Of a stretch of 27,019 nt of DNA, positions 6,589 to 14,686 are shown piece by piece. Where the stretch lies: assembly GCA_035543455.1 (NCBI GenBank), contig DATKKE010000023.1, positions 1-27,019 on the forward strand, written 5' to 3'. The notes beneath the pieces were generated by a model. The model made no database searches. It was not told the origin of the DNA and worked only from the letters and a program-made list of their open reading frames with translations. Both the position numbers and the translations under genes were made by a program. Within the stretch, counting starts at the first letter, position 1, and each line of letters opens with the position of its first letter. This DNA comes from CAIKOD01 sp035543455 (GTDB taxonomy: Archaea; Halobacteriota; Methanomicrobia; Methanomicrobiales; Methanospirillaceae).

Positions 6589-6598
6589 GGGTATACCC
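6589..6598. promoter_or_regulatory. 10-bp palindrome at the lipoprotein start codon
   Basis: GGGTATACCC is a perfect palindrome ending one base before the ATG at 6587 (minus strand). A second perfect palindrome, TTCCCGGGAA, lies at 6677-6686 just upstream of the TATA box. Either could bind a dimeric regulator; this is only suggested by symmetry and position. Confidence 0.3.
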
Positions 6599-6655
6599 CG
6601 GGATAATTCTGTTTTTCCCTGAAATCATTCAGAAATAACCTCTCTCTGGAAAACC

Positions 6656-6663
6656 TATAAAAG
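6656..6663 (-). promoter_or_regulatory. TATA box of the small lipoprotein gene
   Basis: On the minus strand CTTTTATAGG forms a good TATA element. It predicts transcription starting near 6632 and a leader of about 45 nt. Confidence 0.45.
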
Positions 6664-6803
6664 TTTTGTCTTAAATTTCCCGGGAATTATAGTTTAGGGG
6701 TATTTTCCATGAAAATATGAGATGTTAGTCATAGTGTAACACCGGGTTCAATAGTGCGGACGGTACTTTCGGGTCTCTTTCCCCAGTGTCCGAATGTTTT
6801 ATT

Positions 6804-6830
6804 AAAAAAAAAAGATTATGCAAGATAATC
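6804..6830 (-). terminator. EF-2 terminator overlapping the stop codon
   Basis: On the minus strand GATTAT and ATAATC form a 6-bp stem around CTTGC, immediately followed by ten T residues. The stem includes the last codons and the TAA stop of the EF-2 gene. It would end the rps12-rps7-fusA transcript at fusA. Confidence 0.75.
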
Positions 6831-9008
6831 TGCCGGGGTGGGAACGCTTTCCTTTAAGCCTTTTCTCTTCCTGATCCCAAGCACAACTTCTTTTACCATG
6901 TTGTTCGGAACCAGTTCGAAGCCGATAAATTCCGTGCTCCACATGGCCCGGCCTTCCGTCGCGGACCTGATGTCGCCGGCAAAACCGAAGAGCTCTGCGA
7001 CCGGTGCCTTGCCAATCACCGTTACCGTGTCTCCTTCGCTCTGGATATCAAATATCGTTCCCCTGCGTCCCTGGATCTGCGATGTTGCATTACCCATCTG
7101 CTCGGTCGGCACGGTGATCTGGATCTTCTGTACCGGTTCGAGGAGCGAATCACCCGCGAGGAGGAGCCCTGCCTTGACAGCGCTTCTTACGGCGGGAATC
7201 ACCTGTGCCGGACCCCGGTGGATGGCATCCTCGTGGAGCTTGACATCGACCAGGCGGATTTTCAAGTTTTGCACCGGTTCATCCGCAAGCGGACCCCCGG
7301 CAAGGGCTTCATGGAGCCCCTCGAGGATCAGCTCCATTGTCTCGTTCAGGTACTGGATACCCTTCGTCATGTCGAAAAACATATTCGTCCCCTGGATATC
7401 CTTCACACTCTTGGCCTCATCCTTATCGATGCCGTGAGCGATGAGGACATCACGCCGTTCGAGAGCGGTCATATTCATCGACACCTCGTTGTTCTTGATC
7501 AGGTTGACGATTTCGTCGGGCAATGGTTCCAGCTCGATATAGAACCTGTTATGCCGGTTGGGGGACTTCCCCTCTACAGGCCCTGCCTTCTGGACGGCCG
7601 TCTCACGGTATACCACGATCGGCTCTGACGTGACGATTTCCACCCCCTTATCGCGCTTGATACGGCCCGTGATAATTTCCAGGTGAAGTTCCCCCATCCC
7701 TGCAATAAGGTGCTCCCCGGTCTCCTCGTTGATCATGACCTGGAGGGTCGGGTCCTCTTTTCCAACCTGCCGCAGTACTTCAACAAGTTTCGGGAGGTCT
7801 TTCATGTTTTTTGCCTCAACTGCAACCGTCATGACCGGCTCGCTGTAATGCTTGAGCGACTCGAAGGGTGTCATCTGCTGGAGGGAGGTGACCGTAGAGC
7901 CTACGATTGCGTCTTTTAATCCCGTGACTGCAGCGATATTTCCGGCAGGGAGCTCTTCCACTTCGACGCGTTTCGGGCCCATGAAGATCCCGACCTGCTG
8001 GAGGCGGTTGGATTTTCCGGCAGTCCCCATCACAAATACTTCTTCTCCCCGTTTCAGTTTCCCTGCAAAGAGACGCCCGGTTGCCACTTCACCCGCATGC
8101 GGATCAAAGGAGATGTCGGTGACCATCAGGGAGATCGGCCCGGACGGATCGCATTTCAGCATGGCCTGCCCTTCGGGGCTTTCCTTGTCACCGTGCCAGA
8201 TTACCCCGATACGACGTTTCTGGGCGTCGAGCGGGTTTGGAAGGTGTTTTACGACCATGTCGAGGACGACCTCGTACAGGGGGCTTCTCTGGGCGAGAGA
8301 CTTCATATCTCCTGCCTTGCAGCGATCGTAGACTTCTTTGAATGATACGCCGCTCTTTTTCATATAGGGTGCTGACACTGCCCAGTTATAGAGTGCTGAA
8401 CCGAATGCAACCGTCCCCTGCGATGCGTCAAGTTTCCAGCCTTTGTTGTAACTCTCTTCGTTCATCCCCTTGATCAGCTTGTTCACCTTATCGATGACCC
8501 TCCCAAGGCGGATCTGCATCTCCATTTCATCGACTTTCAGCTCGTTTATCAGGCGGTCGACCTTGTTGATAAAGAGAACCGGGCGGACCTGTTCCTTCAG
8601 GGCTTGGCGGAGTACGGTCTCGGTCTGGGGCATCGTTCCCTCGACTGCATCGACGAGGACGACCGCCCCGTCAACGGCTCGCATAGCACGGGTTACGTCG
8701 CCGCCGAAGTCCACGTGACCCGGCGTATCGATCATATTGATGAGGAATTCCTGGCCTTCATATTCATGGACCATCGAGACGTTGCTTGCATCGATAGTAA
8801 TACCACGGGCCTGTTCCTCCTCATCCGAATCCATGAAAAGCTGTTTTCCTGCGAGTTCCTCGCTGATGATACCCGCACCGGCCAGCAGGTTATCGGAAAG
8901 GGTCGTCTTTCCATGGTCGATATGTGCAACGATTCCAATATTCCGGATATGTACCGGTTCATTCATGAGCTCTGTAACGCGCTCGACATTTTTTTTGCCG
9001 CGAACCAT
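6816..9008 (-). CDS. fusA: Translation elongation factor 2 (aEF-2)
   Basis: The 730-aa GTPase drives ribosomal translocation in the cytoplasm. The P-loop is AHIDHGKT (residues 28-35). G2 lies in RGITI (68-72), followed by DTPGH (94-98) and NKVD (148-151). The C-terminal domain carries the DAIHRG motif, with His597 as the expected diphthamide site, which marks it as archaeal/eukaryotic EF-2 rather than bacterial EF-G. Length matches archaeal EF-2 (about 730). It follows rps7 after a 29-nt gap and is the last gene of the operon; a hairpin/T10 terminator overlaps its stop codon. The elongation factor 1A gene and rps10, often next in archaeal str operons, are absent here. Very sure. Confidence 0.98.
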   Translation of the reverse strand: MVRGKKNVERVTELMNEPVHIRNIGIVAHIDHGKTTLSDNLLAGAGIISEELAGKQLFMDSDEEEQARGITIDASNVSMVHEYEGQEFLINMIDTPGHVDFGGDVTRAMRAVDGAVVLVDAVEGTMPQTETVLRQALKEQVRPVLFINKVDRLINELKVDEMEMQIRLGRVIDKVNKLIKGMNEESYNKGWKLDASQGTVAFGSALYNWAVSAPYMKKSGVSFKEVYDRCKAGDMKSLAQRSPLYEVVLDMVVKHLPNPLDAQKRRIGVIWHGDKESPEGQAMLKCDPSGPISLMVTDISFDPHAGEVATGRLFAGKLKRGEEVFVMGTAGKSNRLQQVGIFMGPKRVEVEELPAGNIAAVTGLKDAIVGSTVTSLQQMTPFESLKHYSEPVMTVAVEAKNMKDLPKLVEVLRQVGKEDPTLQVMINEETGEHLIAGMGELHLEIITGRIKRDKGVEIVTSEPIVVYRETAVQKAGPVEGKSPNRHNRFYIELEPLPDEIVNLIKNNEVSMNMTALERRDVLIAHGIDKDEAKSVKDIQGTNMFFDMTKGIQYLNETMELILEGLHEALAGGPLADEPVQNLKIRLVDVKLHEDAIHRGPAQVIPAVRSAVKAGLLLAGDSLLEPVQKIQITVPTEQMGNATSQIQGRRGTIFDIQSEGDTVTVIGKAPVAELFGFAGDIRSATEGRAMWSTEFIGFELVPNNMVKEVVLGIRKRKGLKESVPTPADYLA

Positions 9009-9037
9009 TCAAAACACCTTAAAAAAGATACAAAAAA

Positions 9038-9688
9038 TTAACGGGCAGATTTTGCAATCCTTTCACGTTCTTCCTTCTTGTTCACAGAATAACACTTCAC
9101 ATCGCCTTTTGATGCTGCGATCAGTTCATCGGCAAGGCATTGGCTGACAGGTTTCTTACCTTTGTGTGAAGCCTTGTACACCCCTTCGGCAATAAAGAAG
9201 AGCGATGTGTTGACACGGCGCAGCGGGGCGGTATCGACTGACTTCGGGACATTGATGCCTCCGTACTTGAGACGTACGGTCTCTTCACGCGGACCGGTAT
9301 TTGCCACTGCCTCAACAAGCACCTGGACAGGGTTCTTTTTGGTCTTCTTGTTGATGATATTGAATGCATCCTTCACGATCCGTATGGCGAGTGTCTTATT
9401 TCCGGTATTCATCTGCGACTGCATGAGGCGGTTTATGAGCCGTTCGACGATCAGCATATTGCTCTTATTGAATTCCTGCCGGGTGAATTTTCCACAGGAG
9501 TGGGGGACTATCATGGAATGGAGATTGATATACCTGACGAGAGCGGGATCGTTGATCTGGACTTCTCCCATGTCCCACTGGTTAAAAAGAAGCTTCTGGG
9601 TCCCCTTAGTCTCACGGGCCTCTTTCGCTCCTTTAACCTCTTTTACCTCTTTAATGTCCTTTTGTTCTTTTTTCTCGGTCTCTGTCAT
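9038..9688 (-). CDS. rps7: 30S ribosomal protein uS7
   Basis: The 216-aa protein binds the 3' major domain of 16S rRNA and nucleates assembly of the small-subunit head. Family features include LINRLMQSQMNTGNK, the VANTGPREETVRLKYGG segment, and the C-terminal KKEERERIAKSAR. An unusual charged N-terminal extension of about 25 residues (Lys/Glu repeats with KEVKEVKGAKEARE character) precedes the conserved part. I chose the ATG at 9688, which has GGTGAT four bases upstream. An ATG at 9694 overlaps the rps12 stop and would add two residues. The frame stays open further upstream only as a shadow of rps12. Confidence 0.95.
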   Translation of the reverse strand: MTETEKKEQKDIKEVKEVKGAKEARETKGTQKLLFNQWDMGEVQINDPALVRYINLHSMIVPHSCGKFTRQEFNKSNMLIVERLINRLMQSQMNTGNKTLAIRIVKDAFNIINKKTKKNPVQVLVEAVANTGPREETVRLKYGGINVPKSVDTAPLRRVNTSLFFIAEGVYKASHKGKKPVSQCLADELIAASKGDVKCYSVNKKEERERIAKSAR

Positions 9689-9693
9689 TACCA

Positions 9694-10122
9694 TCACCGC
9701 CGCGGCTTCTCCTTCCTGCCGATTACCATTTCGTGGAGGCAGACGTTGTTCACCTTGGTTACCACGTACCTCACGCCGGGAATATCTCCCATCGAGCGGC
9801 CCAGACGGCCCCCGATTCCCTCGACCTCCACCTCGTCGTGCTCGTCGATGAAGTTGATGGCCCCGTCGCCGACTGCGAATGCCGTGATCTGGCGGCCGTT
9901 CTTGATGAGCTGGACACGGACACATTTCCTGATGGCTGAATTCGGCTGTTTTGCTTCCACGCCAATCTTTTCAAGAACTATGCCCCTTCCCTGCGGTGCT
10001 CCCTCAAGGGGGTCGGATTTTAGATCCAGCTGGTCCATGCGCCGTGCATAGGTGGGATCGCTCCACCTGAATTTTTTTGAGTCGCGTGTGAGTTTTCTCG
10101 CTGCGAATTTACCCTGTCCCAT
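9694..10122 (-). CDS. rps12: 30S ribosomal protein uS12
   Basis: The 142-aa protein sits in the decoding centre of the small subunit. The conserved KQPNSAIRKCVRVQL segment, the GRSMGDIPGVRYVV segment and the basic tail (GRKEKPRR) are diagnostic for the archaeal/eukaryotic type (S23e-like). It is the first gene of the rps12-rps7-fusA operon, with its own TATA box about 55 nt upstream. It is divergent from queD. The usual upstream neighbours of archaeal str operons (RNA polymerase subunits, rpl30e, nusA-like) are not present. Confidence 0.97.
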   Translation of the reverse strand: MGQGKFAARKLTRDSKKFRWSDPTYARRMDQLDLKSDPLEGAPQGRGIVLEKIGVEAKQPNSAIRKCVRVQLIKNGRQITAFAVGDGAINFIDEHDEVEVEGIGGRLGRSMGDIPGVRYVVTKVNNVCLHEMVIGRKEKPRR

Positions 10123-10175
10123 TAAATACCCTCGTAAATATAGTTTTTATTGATGCAATAATGTCTCAACTGAGA

Positions 10176-10182
10176 TATATAC
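10176..10182 (-). promoter_or_regulatory. TATA box of the rps12-rps7-fusA operon
   Basis: On the minus strand TGTATATATC gives a strong TATA element. It predicts a start near 10150 and a leader of about 28 nt. Confidence 0.6.
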
Positions 10183-10253
10183 AAACGCGCGGAACAAATT
10201 TATACATTGCCCCTTCGCATCCGCTTGCCTGTATCTATTCGGGTTTATTCATA

Positions 10254-10265
10254 ATAATATTATAT
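10254..10265 (+). promoter_or_regulatory. TATA box of the queD operon (leaderless start likely)
   Basis: The AT-rich stretch around TATTATAT ends 24 nt before the ATG at 10289. The transcript probably starts at the start codon itself. A second candidate, TTTATACA, lies near 10199-10206. Confidence 0.5.
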
Positions 10266-10288
10266 CTCCAACCCTCATACCGTCTATA

Positions 10289-10693
10289 ATGAATTCCCGG
10301 ATTTACAAGAATGCGTATTTCGACGCCAGTCACCGTCTCCTTCATTACCAGGGGAAATGCGCCTGCCTTCACGGGCACCGGTGGAAGGTGGAGGTATGGG
10401 TGGATGGCCAGGTCGATCCGGTAACCGGGATACTTGCCGATTACAATATGATCAGGGAGACGATAGAGACCTATGATCACCAGGTAATCCTCAATGAAAC
10501 AGATCCGATGGTCGCCTGCCTTACACAATTTCAGCCCGTTATCACCACACCCGGGGATCCTACGAGCGAGCTTCTTGCCCTGATTATCAGGGAAAGGATT
10601 GACCAGGCCTGTAAATCAGCAGGACACAACGCATCGGTCGTAAAGATCAGGGTCTGGGAATCCCCCACCTGTTTTGCCGAGATCACTGCATGA
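10289..10693 (+). CDS. queD: 6-pyruvoyl-tetrahydropterin synthase family / 6-carboxytetrahydropterin synthase
   Basis: The 134-aa enzyme makes 6-carboxy-tetrahydropterin from dihydroneopterin triphosphate, the first dedicated step to preQ0. Zinc ligands are His15 (FDASHR) and His28/His30 (LHGHRW). The catalytic Cys24 sits four residues before His28, the QueD spacing. The DHQ-x-x-LNE and PTSE-x-LA segments are also in place, as is the late ES-P motif. Its stop overlaps the queE start as ATGA, and queC follows. In archaea preQ0 goes to archaeosine at position 15 of tRNA. It is the first gene of a nine-gene run and appears leaderless. Confidence 0.95.
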   Translation: MNSRIYKNAYFDASHRLLHYQGKCACLHGHRWKVEVWVDGQVDPVTGILADYNMIRETIETYDHQVILNETDPMVACLTQFQPVITTPGDPTSELLALIIRERIDQACKSAGHNASVVKIRVWESPTCFAEITA

Positions 10694-11298
10694 ACATACT
10701 TGAAATTTTTTACAGTATCCAGGGCGAGGGAAAAAACCAGGGCAGGCCGACCATATTTATCAGGCTTGCCGGATGCAACCTCAGGTGCCGGTGGTGCGAT
10801 ACTCCGGGTGCCTATGATCAGGGCATCATGCTGACCGCCAGTGAAATTATCAGTAAAATAAGGGATTTCAGGTGCAGGGAAATCTGTATTACCGGCGGCG
10901 AACCGCTTCTCCAGGAAAAAGAACTGGTCGATCTCCTCAAACTATTGTTTTCCCTCGGTTACCACACCGAAATTGAGACGAACGGGACCCTTGATTTTTC
11001 AGGATGCCAGGAGTTTTCTACGATTTGCATGGACATAAAATGTCCGTCATCAGGGGAGAAGAGTACCCTTTCACTGCTTGACAGGATTAACGAGCGGGAC
11101 AGTGTCAAATTTGTCGTCGTCGATGAAAAAGACTGCCTTTATGCCAAAGACGTGATAATGTCCTCTACTATCCGGGGAGAGGTTTTTTTCTCACCGGTCT
11201 GGGGGTCGGATGTTCGGAAAATTGCTTTGTTTGTCCTGGAACAGGGCCTGCCCGTGAGAATTCAGGTGCAACTCCATAAAATTCTCGGAGTTTCTTAA
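10690..11298 (+). CDS. queE: 7-carboxy-7-deazaguanine synthase (radical SAM)
   Basis: The 202-aa radical SAM enzyme rearranges 6-carboxy-tetrahydropterin to 7-carboxy-7-deazaguanine. The N-terminal FYSIQGEG segment is typical of QueE. The cluster motif is C29-x3-C33-x2-C36 (CNLRCRWC), and the SAM-binding GGEP lies near residue 69. It overlaps queD by four bases and abuts queC directly (stop at 11298, start at 11299). Length is normal for compact archaeal QueE. Confidence 0.95.
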   Translation: MNILEIFYSIQGEGKNQGRPTIFIRLAGCNLRCRWCDTPGAYDQGIMLTASEIISKIRDFRCREICITGGEPLLQEKELVDLLKLLFSLGYHTEIETNGTLDFSGCQEFSTICMDIKCPSSGEKSTLSLLDRINERDSVKFVVVDEKDCLYAKDVIMSSTIRGEVFFSPVWGSDVRKIALFVLEQGLPVRIQVQLHKILGVS

Positions 11299-11967
11299 AT
11301 GAAAGCTGTATGTCTGTTATCAGGGGGGATGGATTCGACTACCCTCGCATACCTGGCCAGGGATTCAGGGTATGGCATCTATGCATTGCATGTCAATTAC
11401 GGGCAGCGGACGGAACGCCGGGAACTGGCTTCGGCCAGGAAAATAGCGGACCTTCTCGGCGCGAGGGAATTCATCGAGATAAGTCTCGATTATTTGCGGC
11501 AGTTCGGGAACAGCAGTCTCACCGATCATTCGATCGGTGTCGAAGTCTTTGACGAGTCCCGGGCCAGCCTCCCAAATACCTATGTCCCGTTCCGGAATGG
11601 AAATCTTCTCTCCATTGCAACGAGTTTTGCCGAGTCGCGTAGAGCGGATGCCATATACATCGGCGTCCAGGCTCTGGACTATAGCGGTTACCCGGACTGC
11701 CGTCCACAGTTTATCGATGCCTTCCAGAGAGTGATCGATACCGGAACGAGAGACGGCACCAATATTCAACTGGTTACACCGTTTATTTCGAAAACGAAGG
11801 CAGATATTCTTGAACTCGGCCTGCAACTCGGCGTACCGTACGAGTATACCTGGTCCTGTTACCAGCAGGAGGATGAGGCATGCGGTGTCTGCGGTTCATG
11901 TCACTTCAGGCAGGAAGCATTCAAGGCAGTCGGGATAAAAGACCCGATCCCCTATAAGAGGAAGTGA
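11299..11967 (+). CDS. queC: 7-cyano-7-deazaguanine (preQ0) synthase
   Basis: The 222-aa ATP-dependent ligase converts 7-carboxy-7-deazaguanine and ammonia to preQ0. The PP-loop is SGGMDS (residues 8-13). The C-terminal zinc-binding cysteines lie in CYQQEDEACGVCGSC. Other QueC marks are the VNYGQR segment and the YVPFRNG segment. It completes the queD-queE-queC cassette, and the archaeosine transglycosylase that uses the product is not in this window. The next gene begins three bases after its stop. Confidence 0.96.
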   Translation: MKAVCLLSGGMDSTTLAYLARDSGYGIYALHVNYGQRTERRELASARKIADLLGAREFIEISLDYLRQFGNSSLTDHSIGVEVFDESRASLPNTYVPFRNGNLLSIATSFAESRRADAIYIGVQALDYSGYPDCRPQFIDAFQRVIDTGTRDGTNIQLVTPFISKTKADILELGLQLGVPYEYTWSCYQQEDEACGVCGSCHFRQEAFKAVGIKDPIPYKRK

Positions 11968-11970
11968 AGC

Positions 11971-12477
11971 ATGGAAATTTTCAGGAACAGGCGGCTGTCA
12001 GTCGAAACAAAAGAGATAACGTACCCTGATGGGCGCCGGCGGGAGGGTGTCCTTGTCCACCCCGGCGATGCGGTGATCATACTGCCGGGATGCGGAGATT
12101 CGTCCTGGCTCCTGATCAGGCAGTACAGGTTTGCGATCGATTCATACATACTCGAGGCGCCTGCGGGGACCATGGAACCGGGAGAATCCCCGGAAGAAAC
12201 CGCAAGACGGGAACTTATCGAGGAGACCGGGTTCGAACCGGGGACCCTGGCGGAGCGGGGATTTATTTACACGACCCCGGGATTCACCGACGAAAAGATC
12301 TACCTCTTCGAGGCGGGTGATCTGAAACCGTCAGACCGGTATTCCCGGGATGATGATGAGTATATCGAACTCATCACGGTTTCCGGATCCGATCTTGTCG
12401 CGATGTGCAGGGATGGCAGGATAACCGATGCAAAGACCATCAGTGTGGTCTTTCGTTGCCTTGGGGTTGCAATATGA
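11971..12477 (+). CDS. Nudix hydrolase, ADP-ribose pyrophosphatase-like
   Basis: The 168-aa enzyme carries a complete Nudix box, G-x5-E-x7-REL-x-EE-x-G (starting GTMEPGE around residue 67). N-terminal strands with WLLIRQYR and the EAPAGT lead-in are typical of the ADP-ribose/NDP-sugar pyrophosphatase subfamily. The exact substrate cannot be read from sequence. It lies three bases after queC, and its TGA overlaps the next ATG (ATGA), so it is co-translated with the operon. A house-cleaning role is likely; a specific link to deazaguanine metabolism is only suggested by position. Confidence 0.9.
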   Translation: MEIFRNRRLSVETKEITYPDGRRREGVLVHPGDAVIILPGCGDSSWLLIRQYRFAIDSYILEAPAGTMEPGESPEETARRELIEETGFEPGTLAERGFIYTTPGFTDEKIYLFEAGDLKPSDRYSRDDDEYIELITVSGSDLVAMCRDGRITDAKTISVVFRCLGVAI

Positions 12478-13361
12478 GGTCCACCTTGATGATTGCCGGG
12501 ATCCTGGTGGTTGCGGCTGTATTTTTTTCAGGCTGCACAGGGATTCAGGGGACGGGCCAGGCTACACGGTCATACTCGGTAAATTCATCGGGTGTCCTTT
12601 CACTGACGGTCCCTCCTGTCACAGTGACAGAAAATGTCCTGGACTCTTCATCAAACATTACCGTAAGCCGACTCGTGTTTCATACACCTGACGGCGAGGT
12701 ATATGGTCTGATGGCCGCCCCGGTTCAGCCGAAAGCTGCGTTTGTTCATGCACCGGGTGCCGGTGTGAAAAAAGAAGGGCATAAGGACAGGGCAGTTGCT
12801 TATGCCTCACAGGGTTATGCATATCTCGTACTCGATATCCGGGGAAACGGCGGAGAAACCCCGGGCTACCCGATGGATATCGAAAAAGATTATACCCTGT
12901 TCCAGAGAGGAGGGATGCCGGAGTATTACGATATCGTCGGCGATATGATCAATGCACGGCAGTACCTTTCATCGAAATACAGCGTACCGGTTTATTCGTC
13001 GGGCGAGAGTAATGGCGGACGTTATGCCGCTCTGGCTGCGGCGATCGATCCACAGTCAGCCGGTTATATCGGGATCTCGACGTCAGGTTTCGGGAGGGCC
13101 GGAGATAACCCCAATTATACGGTCGATGCCCGGAAATTCCTGCTCTCAATAGATCCCGATCTCTATGTTTCAATGATAACGCCAAGGCCGGTATATATAT
13201 TTCATGCGACGGCAGACCCGATAATTCCGTTTGCCGATGGAAAGGAATTGTTCGACCGGGCATCGGAGCCCAAAAAATTTTTTCCGTTCAACGGGACCCA
13301 TGGCGTGAACGGGGAAGTCGACCAGATAATATTTCGTGAATATGCTCAAATTTATGGCTGA
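12474..13361 (+). CDS. Lipoprotein alpha/beta hydrolase
   Basis: The chosen ATG at 12474 overlaps the Nudix stop and leads straight into a signal peptide and lipobox (FFSGC, Cys21). The frame stays open upstream only in the shadow of the Nudix gene. The 295-aa product has an alpha/beta hydrolase fold. The nucleophile elbow is GESNGG (Ser179), the likely acid Asp is in the HATADPIIPF segment, and the likely base His is in NGTHG. This triad resembles the dienelactone-hydrolase or S9-peptidase-like group. It acts on the outside of the cell, an odd neighbour for tRNA genes. Substrate unknown. Confidence 0.87.
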   Translation: MRSTLMIAGILVVAAVFFSGCTGIQGTGQATRSYSVNSSGVLSLTVPPVTVTENVLDSSSNITVSRLVFHTPDGEVYGLMAAPVQPKAAFVHAPGAGVKKEGHKDRAVAYASQGYAYLVLDIRGNGGETPGYPMDIEKDYTLFQRGGMPEYYDIVGDMINARQYLSSKYSVPVYSSGESNGGRYAALAAAIDPQSAGYIGISTSGFGRAGDNPNYTVDARKFLLSIDPDLYVSMITPRPVYIFHATADPIIPFADGKELFDRASEPKKFFPFNGTHGVNGEVDQIIFREYAQIYG

Positions 13362-13405
13362 CCGGGGGAAATAGATACTGACCCGTCACCGGGAGCTCCA
13401 GGATT

Positions 13406-14686
13406 ATGGCAGAAGTTGGACAGGTTGAAGAAGTAGACGAGGCACGACGCCGGTATGAATTCAAGAAGACACTGGAGAAGCTCGAGGCAAAACAAGGGAG
13501 CGGGACCGAACTTATCACAATTTACATCCCGCCCGACAAACAGATCTACGATGTAACAGCCCAGTTAAAGGATGAATTCGGCCAGTGTGCGAATATCAAG
13601 AGCAAACAGACACGGACAAACGTCCAGAGTGCAATCTCTTCGGTCCTTTCACGCCTGAAATACTATAAAAGGCCGCCTGCCAACGGTCTCGCGGTGTTCT
13701 GCGGCACGATCCTTCTCGGCGGAGACCGGACCGACCTGGAATGCACAATAATCGAACCTCCCGAAGCACTCAATCTCTACATGTACCGTTGCAGCTCGCA
13801 GTTCGAGCTGGAACCATTACGCCAGATGCTTGAGGAAAAAAGCGTTTATGGCCTGCTCGTTCTCGACCGGCGTGAAGCTTACTGGGGGTTTCTCCGGGGA
13901 AACCATATCGAACCGATAGGCGGAGTGACATCGACAGTGCCTGGAAAACAGCGGAAAGGAGGACAATCCAGCGCTCGTTTCCAGCGGCTCCGGGAGATCG
14001 CAATCAATGAGTTCTATACAAAAATCGGGGAGCGTTCGAGTGCAATATTCCTCGCCGAGAAGGACTTTTTCGAACGCTTCAAGGGAGTCCTGATCGGGGG
14101 CCCGAGCCCGACCAAGGAAGAATTCGAGGCAGGCAATTACCTTCATCATGAGATCCAGAAGAGGATCATCGGTATTTTCGACGTCGCGTACACGAACGAA
14201 AGCGGTCTCGACGAACTGGTCGATGCGGCGGAGGATGTCCTGAAGGGGATGGATGTCGTCAAGGAGAAAGCTGTCATGCAGCGGTTCCTGAAGGAACTCG
14301 TCAGGGACAACGGGCTTGCATCCTATGGCGAGGAAAATATCAGGAAGAACCTGGAGATCGGGGCGGTGGAAACGCTGCTCCTGTCATCGAGCCTCCGGAA
14401 GTCGAGGCTTACCATCAGGTGCCCGAGTTGCGGCCATATGAAAGATTATACCGTTAAATTGGAAGCCGGGAAATCTGCAACGGATCTCGAGTTCGGGAAC
14501 TGCCCGGCCTGCACGGCCCCGATGGTTCTTGACAACGAGACAGATATTATCGAAGAACTGACCAGCCTTGCAGATCAGAGCAGTGCGAAGGTTGAAATTA
14601 TTTCCGATGATTTTGAGGAAGGTTCGATATTGTATACCGCATTCGGGGGCATAGCAGCCATTTTACGGTACAGGACGGGTTACTGA
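13406..14686 (+). CDS. prf1: Peptide chain release factor aRF1
   Basis: The 426-aa class I release factor recognises all three stop codons and triggers peptide release. NIKS (residues 63-66) and Y-x-C-x-x-x-F (127-133) form the stop-codon reader. GGQ (185-187) is the catalytic tip in the peptidyl-transferase centre. The C-terminal domain keeps a zinc finger (Cys339, Cys342, Cys366, Cys369). The length is close to archaeal and eukaryotic eRF1. A 44-nt gap separates it from the upstream hydrolase gene, and its TGA overlaps the argS ATG (TGATG). Very sure. Confidence 0.98.
   Translation: MAEVGQVEEVDEARRRYEFKKTLEKLEAKQGSGTELITIYIPPDKQIYDVTAQLKDEFGQCANIKSKQTRTNVQSAISSVLSRLKYYKRPPANGLAVFCGTILLGGDRTDLECTIIEPPEALNLYMYRCSSQFELEPLRQMLEEKSVYGLLVLDRREAYWGFLRGNHIEPIGGVTSTVPGKQRKGGQSSARFQRLREIAINEFYTKIGERSSAIFLAEKDFFERFKGVLIGGPSPTKEEFEAGNYLHHEIQKRIIGIFDVAYTNESGLDELVDAAEDVLKGMDVVKEKAVMQRFLKELVRDNGLASYGEENIRKNLEIGAVETLLLSSSLRKSRLTIRCPSCGHMKDYTVKLEAGKSATDLEFGNCPACTAPMVLDNETDIIEELTSLADQSSAKVEIISDDFEEGSILYTAFGGIAAILRYRTGY

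Noticed and set aside
9689..9925. Long N-terminal extension of uS7
   Set aside because: It is the rps12 gene read in another frame. The start at 9688 has a clean ribosome binding site.
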